Source: Pseudonocardia autotrophica (GTDB lineage Bacteria; Actinomycetota; Actinomycetes; Mycobacteriales; Pseudonocardiaceae). Taken from it: 64,000 nt of DNA. The DNA is taken from the NCBI RefSeq assembly GCF_000717175.1, contig NZ_JNYD01000004.1:1-64000 (forward strand). The letters run 5' to 3'. Both the position numbers and the translations under genes were made by a program. Of the stretch, positions 42,101-49,774 are shown in pieces (position 1 is the first letter of the stretch; the number at the start of each line of letters is the position of its first letter). The notes beneath the pieces were generated by a model. That model saw nothing but the letters and a program-made list of their open reading frames with translations, was not told the DNA's origin and did no database searches.

Positions 42101-43460
42101 CGGCCAGCTCGTCGAGCAGCCTCGCGACATCGGCGCCGTCGGTGAGCCCGAGGTGATCAGGCAGGGCGGCGTTGATCGCCCGGGTCAGGTCCGAGCGGGT
42201 CCAGCCCGCCTTGCGTGACTGGACGTCGGCGAGGGCGGTCTCGAGCACCGCCTGCGGTGACCACGGCTGCGCCGGCGGCCCCGAACCGCGCGCGTCCAAC
42301 GCGGCGCGGGCGACCCCGGCCAGACCGTCGGCGACCTCCGCCCGCAGCGTGGCGTCGACGCGGTCGAGGACCTGGGCGCGGGTCTGGCCGTCGTGGGACT
42401 TCGCCCGCCGGGTCGCGAACGTGGCCTGCCGCGACAGCCGATCCCGCTCCAGCGCGTTGGGAGTACGCCCGAAGCGCTGCTCGAACCCGGAGATCAACTC
42501 CGCCGCCTTCGCCGTCACCGCCCGACGCCGCGAGGAGATCAGCGCCATCGCCTCGGGCGCCACGCCGACGACTTCGCGGGACCGGCCGTCGGGGCGGGTC
42601 GCGAACACCACCCCGAGCGCGTGGGTGAGCCGTTCCTCGGTGGTGCGCTCGGCGACCGCGCCGGCAGCGCCGCGCCAGCGATAGATCGACCGCCCGTCCA
42701 GGGTCCGCCACGCCCCGTCCGGGCCCTGCACGCGGTTGAGGATCGGGTTGTGGATGTGCAGCTGCGGATCGTGGTCGCGGGAGTCGTGCTGGAAGAACGA
42801 CGCCCCCACCCAGTCATGCGCGTCCACGTAACGGCCGGCGCCGCCGCCGTGATGCCCGACCCTCGAGTAGCCGGCCTTCTCCGCCAGGTAGTCCAGGGCG
42901 GCGTTGCTGCCCGCCCAGATCGCGTCCTCCACCACCGTACGGAACCGCCCCCACGCCTGCGCGGTCGCCGTGTCACCGGCTGTACGGGCCTTCTGTTCTT
43001 CGGCCTCGAACGCGGTGTGCAGCAGGGTCACCGACTTCTGAACGCTGAACGTCACGTCCAGAAAGGCCACGTTCTGCCGCACCTGCTTGCCCGCCTCCAC
43101 CCGCAGCTCGGCACGGCGTTCAGCCGACGCGTTCGGCTCCCGTTCAACGGCGGCGCTGTACAGCTCGTCCTCGGTCTTGAACTTGCGACCGGTGTGGCCG
43201 AGCGTGGCGACCTCGTCCCAGCGGTCGGGGTCGCGGAAGCCGTCCTCGCGCGGGTCGAGGAACCGCTCGAACACCGCCCGCATGTCCTGCGCATCCACCA
43301 ACCCGGTCAGGCCCAACTGCGCGGCGCCGCGGCCCCACCAGCGGCCCGGCGGCTCACCCTCGGTGACCGCGCCGGTGTAGTAGTTCTCCCGCCCGGTCGC
43401 GACTTCCTTGAGCAGGTACTCCGGGCTGTAACCCGATGACACCGTCAGCACCCCGACCAC
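39165..43460 (-). CDS. MobF-family relaxase with C-terminal RecD-like helicase (TraA/TrwC-type)
   Basis: The 1431 residues start with a TrwC relaxase domain: Tyr pair in GRENYYTGAVTEGE, the three-His metal site in FFQHDSRDHDPQLHIHN, and DVTFSVQKSVTLLH. A superfamily I helicase follows, with Walker A LVGPAGTGKSFVVGTL, Walker B LVVDESAMTDT and a UvrD-like end (AYAATVHSAQGATVD, ALYVGMSRGRDAN). The last 350 residues are Ala/Glu/Arg-rich coiled coil. It nicks the element at its origin, stays covalently bound and unwinds DNA for transfer. Several GTG starts lie at 43460, 43451 and 43442. Confidence 0.93.
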   Translation of the reverse strand: MVGVLTVSSGYSPEYLLKEVATGRENYYTGAVTEGEPPGRWWGRGAAQLGLTGLVDAQDMRAVFERFLDPREDGFRDPDRWDEVATLGHTGRKFKTEDELYSAAVEREPNASAERRAELRVEAGKQVRQNVAFLDVTFSVQKSVTLLHTAFEAEEQKARTAGDTATAQAWGRFRTVVEDAIWAGSNAALDYLAEKAGYSRVGHHGGGAGRYVDAHDWVGASFFQHDSRDHDPQLHIHNPILNRVQGPDGAWRTLDGRSIYRWRGAAGAVAERTTEERLTHALGVVFATRPDGRSREVVGVAPEAMALISSRRRAVTAKAAELISGFEQRFGRTPNALERDRLSRQATFATRRAKSHDGQTRAQVLDRVDATLRAEVADGLAGVARAALDARGSGPPAQPWSPQAVLETALADVQSRKAGWTRSDLTRAINAALPDHLGLTDGADVARLLDELAEEGLRYAVALDAERPGASVLPPELRLANGASAYQAPGGRLFATPDQLRTERILVAATAARDAAAVAPHQVQRFLQGLREAGIELGVDQAAAVRGVLTSGARLESLVGPAGTGKSFVVGTLARAWTDPALHGEPGERRVFGLATSQVATDVLAGEGLTARNVARWLATQDRLTAAPAEARASVEDGAWRLRSGDLVVVDESAMTDTTALAAIHRHVDNAGAKLLLVGDHKQLAAVGAGGGMELLAGAGARYELVDARRFTADWERAASLRLRAGDERVLGDYHRHGRLLDAGTPDQAEASAARAWLADTLARRRSLLLVDTNDQAARLSARLRAELVRLGRVAERGVPLGRQGTYAGVGDLVEARANGWHLVGVEGNHRGPINRETYQVTAVRADGGLQVVTSDGQPIVLPADYVADHLALAYAATVHSAQGATVDTSHTVVTPRTAPSALYVGMSRGRDANTAHVATQTVVEDPADGRPDQTVRRDPVAVVASVLDPDGRTEQRSALATATRSTEEVGSVRTPAELLADAAQLAATHRTATWLDDLAADGTLTLRDRARLAAEDGAASLTRVLRSAELAGHDPRQILTDAIAHRPLDGVRNATNVIYSRITERHRFDPTTTSWVERIPRIDDAEWQAYLDRLAEAADNRTSELADAAVAEPPAWAVREFGAPPADFGALQDWKADVGAVAAYRELRGHNGDVDALGPAPAPGQVEAFAAYRDAWRALGRPEIDREEVEMSDGQLRMRIRAAEREAAWGPRYVANEIAATYQAADAQRQKAALLQAEAARGGPDRDQLAQQGRDAAALAATLDARAAQLQDLDDVRSRWLAHTAGTRAAGERAQAELALRHADATDPEPQVTAEEWLAAHRADQAEDERHREIVEDYELDHASAERVDEPQDIREIAASEERIRDEDTVRVPSADETSAAIDRAHRALAEIHARDVYDAGHQAEELAAEAARSPVQEHDVVDEDAWERT

Positions 43461-43657
43461 CCCGAAACGATCGTCAACGGCGGGACTTGAAGATCAACTC
43501 TGGCAGCGGCGCAGTCGCTCGCACGCCCCCGGCGGCCTGAGGCCAGCCCGTCCCCTCGGATCGTGATGCATAGGTGTGAGTCCTTTGATCTTGGTCGTTG
43601 AGTGGCTCGTTCGGAGTAGTGGCTGTGGCTGTGGTCGTGGTTCTCGGTGGTGGTCAT
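43445..43657 (-). CDS. Possible small His-rich ORF before the relaxase gene
   Basis: This 70-codon frame begins MTTTENHDHSHSHYSERATQ. Its ATG overlaps the stop of the DUF2637 gene (ATGA), and its end overlaps the relaxase start, which is the gene-packing style of this operon. The rest has poor composition and no family. It may instead be the untranslated region before the relaxase. Confidence 0.3.
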   Translation of the reverse strand: MTTTENHDHSHSHYSERATQRPRSKDSHLCITIRGDGLASGRRGRASDCAAARVDLQVPPLTIVSGWSGC

Positions 43658-44472
43658 GGCGTGGTCTGCTGACTGGTGTCGGAGGTGTGCGAGTCGGTCG
43701 TGCTGGTGATCAGGTGCAGGGCGATGGGTGCGGTCTCGGGGTTGTGGTCGTCGTCGCGTAGCGCTCTGAGGGCTGCGGCGGCGGTGCCGCGGGAGACACC
43801 GGCGGTGTCCTGGAGCTCGGTCACGGTGGGCCAGGTGCGGTGACGGCGGAAGTGCGCGCGGGCCAGCTCCTGGGCCTTCTCGCGGGCCGGTGCGGGAGCC
43901 GGTGCCGACGGTTGCGGTGTGGGCAGGGCGGCCATGCGTTCAGCCGTGGGGTCTGTCCGGGTGTCGGTCTGTCCCGGCCCGGCCCCGGCCGGGCCGAGCA
44001 CCTGCGCGCCGCCGGGCTCGGCGACCGCCGGTACAGGCACGGGGTGAACGGGGTTTGGTGAACGCTGCACACCGTCGTTCGCTGTACGGCCGTGGTCGGC
44101 GAGCAGGTATAGCAGGTGGGCGACCACCGCGGCGGCGATCGCGGGCCAGGCACCGATCCCGAACCGCAGCCACGCCGGCGCGGTGAGCGCCCCGGCGTCA
44201 CCGGCGAGGAACACCGCCTGGGCGAGCCCGGACATACCGGCGGCGACGACCACCACGGTCCAGGCGTAGCGGGCCGCCGACCCCTGCAGCCGCGCGGTCG
44301 CGGTGTAAGCCACGAGCGCGAGCCCGTCGGTGATCAGCGGGTAGAGCCACGCGAGGGGCTGCGGGACGCGGGAGGCGACGGCGACCTCGTAGAGGCCGTG
44401 GGCGGTCGCGATCGCCGCGCCGACCGCGACGGCGAGGCCGGGCAGCCACACCACCGTCCGCTTCCAGCTCAT
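43654..44472 (-). CDS. DUF2637-type membrane protein with C-terminal helix-turn-helix
   Basis: The 272 residues carry four N-terminal helices in the DUF2637 pattern (WLPGLAVAVGAAIATAHGL, WLYPLITDGLALVAYTA, WTVVVVAAGMSGLAQAVFLA, AWPAIAAAVVAHLLYLLADH), a Pro/Ala-rich linker and a C-terminal segment TVTELQDTAGVSRGTAAAAL resembling a helix-turn-helix. DUF2637 proteins are typical of actinomycete integrative elements and plasmids, with proposed roles in transfer or spread. ATG 44472 overlaps the preceding stop by four bases. Confidence 0.8.
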   Translation of the reverse strand: MSWKRTVVWLPGLAVAVGAAIATAHGLYEVAVASRVPQPLAWLYPLITDGLALVAYTATARLQGSAARYAWTVVVVAAGMSGLAQAVFLAGDAGALTAPAWLRFGIGAWPAIAAAVVAHLLYLLADHGRTANDGVQRSPNPVHPVPVPAVAEPGGAQVLGPAGAGPGQTDTRTDPTAERMAALPTPQPSAPAPAPAREKAQELARAHFRRHRTWPTVTELQDTAGVSRGTAAAALRALRDDDHNPETAPIALHLITSTTDSHTSDTSQQTTP

Positions 44473-45128
44473 CGCGCACCTCCCCGCAGGACGGTGGAGA
44501 TCGGGCTGTCCGACGCCGGGGGCTCCGGCGCGGGCTCCTCGCGGGCATCGGCCCACCACCGGCTGATCCGGTCGAGGTCGGCCTCGGACGGGACGGTGGG
44601 GGCGCCGGTGATCTGGTCGGGCCAGCCGGGGCGGGTCTGGTGGTTCTCCCGCGAGCACACCCCCACCGTCGCCTTGATCCGCCGGACCACTCCGGGGCGC
44701 TGGCGGTCGTGCCAGTCCCCGGCCAACGCCACCGACGCCGCCGGGCCCTGGTAGGCGGCGGACCAGGCGTGCCCCAGCCAGAGCAGCTCCTCGACCACGT
44801 GCGGGTGCCAGCACCAGCAGTCCGGTAGCGACTCGACCGCGTCCGGGTAGCGCAGGTACACCTGCGCGAGCCAGCCTGCGAGCTCGTCGAGCAACCTGCT
44901 GGTCACCTCGACGTCGGTCGGGGCCATCAGCCAGGACGGCGCCGGGGTCGGCTGCTTGCGTGCGTTGAGCGCGGCGACGGCCTCCCCGAGCTCGGCGAGG
45001 AGCTCGGAGAGGACGTCCACCCGCGCCGGGAGCGGGGCCACCTGGCGGCGCAGGCCCTCGACCTCGCGCGCCAGCCCGGCCACCGCGGCGTCCGGCCCGG
45101 CGGGGTCGGCGGGGTTGGGCGGGATCAT
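44469..45128 (-). CDS. DUF4913-type protein of the transfer operon
   Basis: The 219 residues begin with a short coiled coil (VAGLAREVEGLRRQVAPLPA) and continue with the DUF4913 core, seen as LPDCWCWHPHVVEELLWLGH, AWSAAYQGPAASVALAGDW and HDRQRPGVVRRI. The function is unknown; the family belongs to actinomycete mobile elements. Start and stop overlap the neighbours (ATGA on both sides), so it is made with the coupling protein and the DUF2637 protein. Confidence 0.75.
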   Translation of the reverse strand: MIPPNPADPAGPDAAVAGLAREVEGLRRQVAPLPARVDVLSELLAELGEAVAALNARKQPTPAPSWLMAPTDVEVTSRLLDELAGWLAQVYLRYPDAVESLPDCWCWHPHVVEELLWLGHAWSAAYQGPAASVALAGDWHDRQRPGVVRRIKATVGVCSRENHQTRPGWPDQITGAPTVPSEADLDRISRWWADAREEPAPEPPASDSPISTVLRGGAR

Positions 45129-45541
45129 GCCGACCACCCGTCCTCGGCGCGGGCGGCCCACACCGCCGCCTGCTCGTCGCTGCGCGCGGCGTGACCCGGG
45201 CTGTGCTCGGGGTCGGCTGCGGCGGCGGTCGTCGCCCACCCGGCGGCGTTGACCGCGGCCCGGGCCCGGGCGTCGGCGGGGGTCTCGCCGCGTTCGTAGT
45301 CCCGCCACTCGTAGTCGCGGCGGATCTCGGCGACGTCGCCGGCGTCGAGGCCCCAGCGGTGCACGGAGAACCCGAGCCGGGCACTGGTGTCGTCGAGGTA
45401 GTCACCGACCATCGCCGCCGCGACCTGCGACGAGCGGCCGGTCTGCTCGACCAGCTGCTCGACGACCTCGGCGCGGGTTAGCGGCACCGACCCCGGGTCG
45501 GGCCCGGGCCAGTCGTTCATGGGAAAGGTGTTCTCGGACAT
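45125..45541 (-). CDS. Hypothetical protein of the transfer operon
   Basis: The 138-residue soluble, acidic protein is Ala-rich (LTRAEVVEQLVEQTGRSSQV, then GLDAGDVAEIRRDYEWRDYE). It lies two bases after the coupling protein and overlaps the DUF4913 gene. No family was recognised; its position suggests an accessory role in DNA transfer. Confidence 0.6.
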   Translation of the reverse strand: MSENTFPMNDWPGPDPGSVPLTRAEVVEQLVEQTGRSSQVAAAMVGDYLDDTSARLGFSVHRWGLDAGDVAEIRRDYEWRDYERGETPADARARAAVNAAGWATTAAAADPEHSPGHAARSDEQAAVWAARAEDGWSA

Positions 45542-45543
45542 GG

Positions 45544-47391
45544 CTACTGCTCCTCCCCCGTGGGGGGCGTGTGGATCGGGACGACCTCGCCGTCGACGAC
45601 GAGCGCGTCCCCGGGCAGTGCGGGCGATACCGCCCGCGTGAACTGCGGGCCCGGCCACCCGGGCACCCAGCGCCGCAGCACCGCGCGGGCCCCGGGCACC
45701 TTGTCGACGCCGCGCACGACCCGCCCGGCCAGCTGGGGGCGGCGGCGGGACAGCCGGGTCCAGCGCACGTCGCGGCGCCGCCACGCCATCTGCGCCCACC
45801 CAACGACCGGCGGCATCCCGCGGCGGATCACCAGGACCTTCCCAGCGGGCAGGTTCGCGATCTGCGCCGGGGACAGCACGGCGGTCTTGCGGGTGCCGCG
45901 GGTGACGGTGCTCCCGTGCGGGTCGAGGGTGTCGGCGGGCTCGTCCCGCTCCCCGGTGAGCGTCGACCAGAACTGCAGGTCGTCGCGGTCGCGGGTGCCC
46001 CCGAACACCATCACCGCGCCCGCGTTGTTCAGGATCGTCGCCGCGCCGTGCTCCCCATACCTGGCGAGGAGCTGGGCGCGGGACTGGACAACGACGAGGA
46101 TGGACACCCCGCGCCCGCCCATGTCCGCGGTCCACGACTCGAGCGGGACCGGGCAGATCAGCGCGGCCTCATCCAGCGCCAGCCGCAGCCCGGGGTCCAG
46201 GCGCCCGCCCGGCTTGGTGGCCGCGATCCGGCGCGCCTCGCGGGCGATGTAGCCGGTCAACGCGCACATCAGCGGCGCGGTCGGGGACTCCTCCCCGCCG
46301 AGCAGGAACACCGTCCCCCGCACGGCCAGCAGATCGGCGACATCCAGCGGGCGGGCACCCTCAGGCCCCAGCCCTGCGGCCGCTCGTGCGGGGGCGGAGG
46401 TCAACCAGCCCAGCGCGGGCATGACCGTCGAGGTGATCGAGGTCCGGGTGCGGTCGTTCGTGGTCACGAACTGCTCGAAGCTGACACCGAACCCCGGCTC
46501 GGACGAACGGCGCAGCAGCGCGGTCACCTCCTTGCGGGCGGCCTCGGGGTCGGCGGTCCAGTCCATGACCTCCCGCATCGACCTGTGCCCCAGCGCGGCG
46601 GCGTGCAGCAGCGCCTCCAGCACCCGGCGGCCCTGCAGCTCCCAGTACTCCCGGTCCCCACCACCGGACGACGACACCGCCGAGAGCAGGTCCGCCGCCC
46701 GCTCCGCCGCGGCCACCGGGTCCTCGCACCCGGTCAGCGGATCGAAGGTGACCGTCGAGGCGACCCCACCCAGTCCGGCCGGGTTGAACACCAGGACCGG
46801 GCCCTTGCGCTCCCGGTACGGGGTGCACAGCTCCCACAGGTCCAGCCGGGTGCTGGTCGCCAACACCGCGCCCGGGGCGTCGATGACCTGCCCGGCCAGC
46901 CACCCCGACTTCCCCGACCGCGGCCCGCCGACGGTGACCACGACGTCCTCGTTCGACGACCACACCCACTGCCCACCCGACCGGCACAGCCGCACCGCCA
47001 CCTCCGCGACCGGCAGGGTCATCAGTCCCCACCGCGACCGCGACTCCAGCGACGGGCGGACCGTGGTCGCGCGGCGCAGCATCGGCACCGACCCGCCGAA
47101 CCGCGCGATGTCCAGCGACGACGCCACCCCGGACTTGCGCCGCGACCGCGCACCCCACCGCGACACCACCGACGACGACCGCGACCACCGGTACCGCACC
47201 AGAACCAACAACCCGAGCACCGGCGCGAACAGCAGCGGCCACGGCAAGGCCCGCACGATCGTCAGCGCGGGCAGCAGCGCCAGCAGCCCCAGGCCCAGGG
47301 CGATACCGCGCGCCCGACGAACCCAGGCCAGCACGGCCGCGGCGGCCAGCCCGACCAGGACCAGCGGCGTCGGGCTCCACAGCACCTCCAT
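45544..47391 (-). CDS. VirD4/TraG-type type IV coupling protein
   Basis: The 615 residues have two N-terminal helices (SPTPLVLVGLAAAAVLAWV; IALGLGLLALLPALTIVRAL). An ATPase domain follows, with Walker A VTVGGPRSGKSGWLAG, Walker B LRLALDEAALICPV and the downstream SILVVVQSRAQL and MVFGGTRDRDDL segments of the TraG/TraD/TraM-recognition family. It would bring the relaxosome to a secretion channel. ATG 47391 shares a base with the preceding stop (TGATG) and has GGAGG upstream. No VirB-type channel genes are in the window. Confidence 0.9.
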   Translation of the reverse strand: MEVLWSPTPLVLVGLAAAAVLAWVRRARGIALGLGLLALLPALTIVRALPWPLLFAPVLGLLVLVRYRWSRSSSVVSRWGARSRRKSGVASSLDIARFGGSVPMLRRATTVRPSLESRSRWGLMTLPVAEVAVRLCRSGGQWVWSSNEDVVVTVGGPRSGKSGWLAGQVIDAPGAVLATSTRLDLWELCTPYRERKGPVLVFNPAGLGGVASTVTFDPLTGCEDPVAAAERAADLLSAVSSSGGGDREYWELQGRRVLEALLHAAALGHRSMREVMDWTADPEAARKEVTALLRRSSEPGFGVSFEQFVTTNDRTRTSITSTVMPALGWLTSAPARAAAGLGPEGARPLDVADLLAVRGTVFLLGGEESPTAPLMCALTGYIAREARRIAATKPGGRLDPGLRLALDEAALICPVPLESWTADMGGRGVSILVVVQSRAQLLARYGEHGAATILNNAGAVMVFGGTRDRDDLQFWSTLTGERDEPADTLDPHGSTVTRGTRKTAVLSPAQIANLPAGKVLVIRRGMPPVVGWAQMAWRRRDVRWTRLSRRRPQLAGRVVRGVDKVPGARAVLRRWVPGWPGPQFTRAVSPALPGDALVVDGEVVPIHTPPTGEEQ

Positions 47392-47894
47392 CACTCCTCC
47401 CATCCCGTGCGCTCGCGCCACGCCTGCACGTCGGCCAGATGACGGGTGCAGTCGGCGGCGTGGCCGGACTCGACGTCCGCCGGGTGGGACTCGAACGGCC
47501 CCTGATCGCGCACCAGCTCGCCGCACGCACCACACCGCCACGACGCCGAGGGCACCCGGAACATCTCCCGCGCCCGCTCCGGCTCGCGGCCCTCGACCAC
47601 CAGCGCGAACGCCACCTCCCCGACCGGCTCGTCGGTGTCCGGCAGGCCCAGGGCCTCGCCGACCTCGTCCCACGACCGGCCCGCTGCGCGGGCCGCCTCG
47701 ACCGCGTCGACCAGTACCCGCCGGGCAGCAGCCCGGAGCACCGCCGCGGCCCGCACCCCGGGGAGCGGGTCGACCAGCCGGCGGCGGGTCAGGATCTGGT
47801 AGCCCTCGATCGGCTCGACGACGACCTGGCCGTCGAACTGCTCGACTGCGACCTCCTCCAGCAGCGTCTGCAGCCGCCGCGATACCGCGCTCAC
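47391..47894 (-). CDS. Hypothetical protein with zinc-ribbon-like Cys/His pattern
   Basis: The 167 residues start with an Arg/Ala-rich helical part, including AGRSWDEVGEALGLPDTDEP, which resembles a helix-turn-helix. They end with WRCGACGELVRDQG, then ESHPADVESGHAADCTRH, a C-x2-C ... H ... C-x2-H arrangement that could bind zinc. The GTG start overlaps the WhiB-like gene stop, and the stop overlaps the coupling protein start. Comparable genes occur beside the coupling protein in related elements as far as I recall; no function is known. Confidence 0.6.
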   Translation of the reverse strand: MSAVSRRLQTLLEEVAVEQFDGQVVVEPIEGYQILTRRRLVDPLPGVRAAAVLRAAARRVLVDAVEAARAAGRSWDEVGEALGLPDTDEPVGEVAFALVVEGREPERAREMFRVPSASWRCGACGELVRDQGPFESHPADVESGHAADCTRHLADVQAWRERTGWEE

Positions 47895-48355
47895 CGCACA
47901 CCTCCACAGCGCACGTCCGCGGCCCAGCGGTCGACCGTTCGACGCGACACCCCGAACTCCACCGCCACCCGCGGCCGCGGGACCCCCGCCTCCAGCGCGC
48001 GCCGACCCGCGGCGATCACCTCACCCCGATTCCGCGACGACAGCTCGCGCGCACCCACCGGCACCACGACCATCGGCCGCGACGCCTCCGGCCGGGGCAC
48101 CTCGTGGCCGCGACGCAGCTCGGCGCGCTCCCGCTCGTCGAGCCCACCGGCCACGCCGTGCGGCAGCTCCACCAGCGCCCACGCCAGGCACGCCGCCCGC
48201 ACCGGGCACCCCACACAGACCGCCTTGGCCCGCGCCACCTCACCGTCACGAACCGGCCCGGCCTCGGCGACCGGGAAGAACAACTCCGGATCCACACCGC
48301 GGCACCGCGCGCGGGTCCGCCAGCCCCGCCCCTCGACTCCGTCTCGCTCTACCAT
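47891..48355 (-). CDS. WhiB-like iron-sulfur regulator fused to a helix-turn-helix tail
   Basis: The 154 residues carry the four Cys ligands for a [4Fe-4S] cluster (RCRGVDPELFFP; AKAVCVGCPVRAACLAWAL). The turn motif, normally G(V/I)WGG, reads GVAGGLDERERAELRR, so the Trp is replaced by Ala. Beyond the usual WhiB end an extra segment (RRALEAGVPRPRVAVEFG, VSRRTVDRWAADV) forms a helix-turn-helix. It could regulate the transfer operon in response to redox state. ATG 48355 is preceded by AGGAGAGG. Confidence 0.82.
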   Translation of the reverse strand: MVERDGVEGRGWRTRARCRGVDPELFFPVAEAGPVRDGEVARAKAVCVGCPVRAACLAWALVELPHGVAGGLDERERAELRRGHEVPRPEASRPMVVVPVGARELSSRNRGEVIAAGRRALEAGVPRPRVAVEFGVSRRTVDRWAADVRCGGVR

Positions 48356-48471
48356 CGGAACCTCTCCTGCCGTCTGCTGATGTGCGGTGAGAACGGCCCG
48401 GCGGCTGTGTCCCGCCAAGAACCCGTCGCCGGGCCGACCCACTCCTGGCTGCCTCGCCCCATCCGGCGGGC

Positions 48472-48705
48472 TCACTGACCGACCCCCGCCTCCTGGCCAC
48501 CTCCGTTGAGCGCTGGAGTCGAGGCGTTGTCGACCGCGGTCAGGAACGACCCGATCGCCTCGGGCAACCCCTGCCCGACGGGCGTCGCGATGAACAGCAC
48601 CATCGCCAGGAGCGAGAACGCCACCGCTCCCCCGGGCGCACGGACCTTGGCGCAGATGAACGCACCCAAGATGGCGACGAAGATCAGAACTCCGACCGCG
48701 CTCAC
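48472..48705 (-). CDS. Small membrane protein of the element
   Basis: The 77 residues consist of two hydrophobic helices (VGVLIFVAILGAFICAKV; AVAFSLLAMVLFIATPVG) and a Gly/Gln-rich tail. GTG 48705 overlaps the excisionase-like stop (GTGA). Such short membrane proteins occur in actinomycete integrative elements and may affect pore formation or spread. No closer assignment is possible. Confidence 0.6.
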   Translation of the reverse strand: MSAVGVLIFVAILGAFICAKVRAPGGAVAFSLLAMVLFIATPVGQGLPEAIGSFLTAVDNASTPALNGGGQEAGVGQ

Positions 48706-49061
48706 GCCACACCCCCGGGGAGCTCGACGTCCGCCGCCGTCAGCCGCGCGAGTGCGGCGACCTGGTCCTGGCGCCACTGGGTCGTCCACTCGCCGAGATC
48801 GACACACCGGCCCGTCGCCAGGACGTCCTCGACCAGGCGCTGGATCACCACGCCGGGGACGACGTAGCGGCCGCCAATCTTGAGCCCCGGGAACGAACCC
48901 CGGCGCAGATGCCGATAGAGCGTCGACTCGTCGAGCCGCAGGATCTCCGCTGTCTCGGCCGCCGTGTAGAAGGCGGGGCGTCCCGCCGAGCTCGGCCGGC
49001 TCTCGTCCGTCGGCGGCTTCCCGCCATCCCCTACCCCGTGCTTGCCGGTCATCCCTGTCAT
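48702..49061 (-). CDS. xis: Excisionase-like helix-turn-helix (HTH_17/MerR-type) protein
   Basis: The 119 residues contain FYTAAETAEILRLDESTLYR, then HLRRGSFPGLKIGGRYVVP, the classic winged-helix excisionase pattern. In integrative elements this type directs excision with the integrase, although here it sits 6 kb from the integrase and heads the transfer operon, so it may act as a regulator instead. A 23-bp palindrome lies 16 bases upstream of the start, shared with a divergent XRE-type regulator. Confidence 0.72.
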   Translation of the reverse strand: MTGMTGKHGVGDGGKPPTDESRPSSAGRPAFYTAAETAEILRLDESTLYRHLRRGSFPGLKIGGRYVVPGVVIQRLVEDVLATGRCVDLGEWTTQWRQDQVAALARLTAADVELPGGVA

Positions 49062-49076
49062 CCCTTCGTTACCAGT

Positions 49077-49099
49077 TTCACGCTCATTCTGAGCGTGAA
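49077..49099. promoter_or_regulatory. Perfect palindrome in the divergent promoter, probable XRE operator
   Basis: TTCACGCTCA (49077-49086) and TGAGCGTGAA (49090-49099) with TTC between form a perfect 10-bp dyad. It lies between the excisionase-like gene (minus) and the XRE-type regulator (plus), as expected for a lysogeny-type switch operator. Confidence 0.6.
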
Positions 49100-49188
49100 T
49101 TGATAGTTCGTCAACAGTGTTCCGCGCGTGGATCGCACTCGGATCGCGCTCTAGCTACGCTCGACAGGCACTCACCACAGGAGGCTGC

Positions 49189-49524
49189 GTGGAGCAGGAC
49201 TGGACCGCCGTGGGCAACGCGCTGCGTGAGCGGCTCGACGAGCTCGGCATGACCATGACCGACCTCGCGACCAAGTCCGGGGTGTCATTGACGACGGTCC
49301 GCGAACTGGTCCACGTGCTGAACACTCGTCGCCGACAGCCCCGCACGCTCGTCTCCTTGTCGACCGCCCTGGGGTGGCCGGGAGAGCACCTCGGGTCCGT
49401 CCTCCGGGGGCGACCGACCTCCGAGCCCACCGCACCCGGCGGTCTTTCCTCTGTCCACAGTGAGCTTCGAGACCTGCGGCAGCGGGTCGAGGCGCTCGAG
49501 CGCGTGGTGCGCGACCTCGGCTGA
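49189..49524 (+). CDS. XRE-type helix-turn-helix regulator
   Basis: The 111 residues begin with an HTH_3 domain (VGNALRERLDELGMTMTDLA, then TKSGVSLTTVRELVHVLNTR) and end in a short coiled coil (SELRDLRQRVEALERVVRDL), probably for dimerisation. GTG 49189 has AGGAGG upstream. Divergent to the transfer operon across a 23-bp palindrome, it is the likely repressor of that operon and of itself. Confidence 0.75.
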   Translation: MEQDWTAVGNALRERLDELGMTMTDLATKSGVSLTTVRELVHVLNTRRRQPRTLVSLSTALGWPGEHLGSVLRGRPTSEPTAPGGLSSVHSELRDLRQRVEALERVVRDLG

Positions 49525-49723
49525 GCCCACTCACCCTCGCGCTGGAACCAGCGTGGAGCTGCGGCAGCGGCCGCTCGCCAGGGCCCGCCCGGGCGCAGTT
49601 GCACGGGCGCAACCGCGTCGTCCTGGTCCCGTGAGTGGCAGCCGGTGGCGGCGCTGAACTTCATGGGTATGAGTGGACCGCGGAAACTCGGACGCCAAAA
49701 CCGCACCTCACAGGCCGTTCTAA

Positions 49724-49771
49724 GACGTCCTGGATGACCCCGGTTCGTCGAAAACGTCCCAGGAACGTCCC
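49724..49771 (+). promoter_or_regulatory. ACGTCC direct repeats before the DUF5919-type regulator gene
   Basis: AACGTCCC occurs at 49753-49760 and 49764-49771, 11 bases apart (one helical turn), with a third related copy GACGTCCT at 49724-49731. They end just before the ATG at 49775 and are a candidate autoregulatory site. Confidence 0.35.
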
Positions 49772-49774
49772 GAC

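Noticed and set aside
45571..48478. Several long plus-strand frames opposite the coupling protein
   Set aside because: Antisense shadows with Arg/Pro-rich low-complexity translation and no family resemblance.
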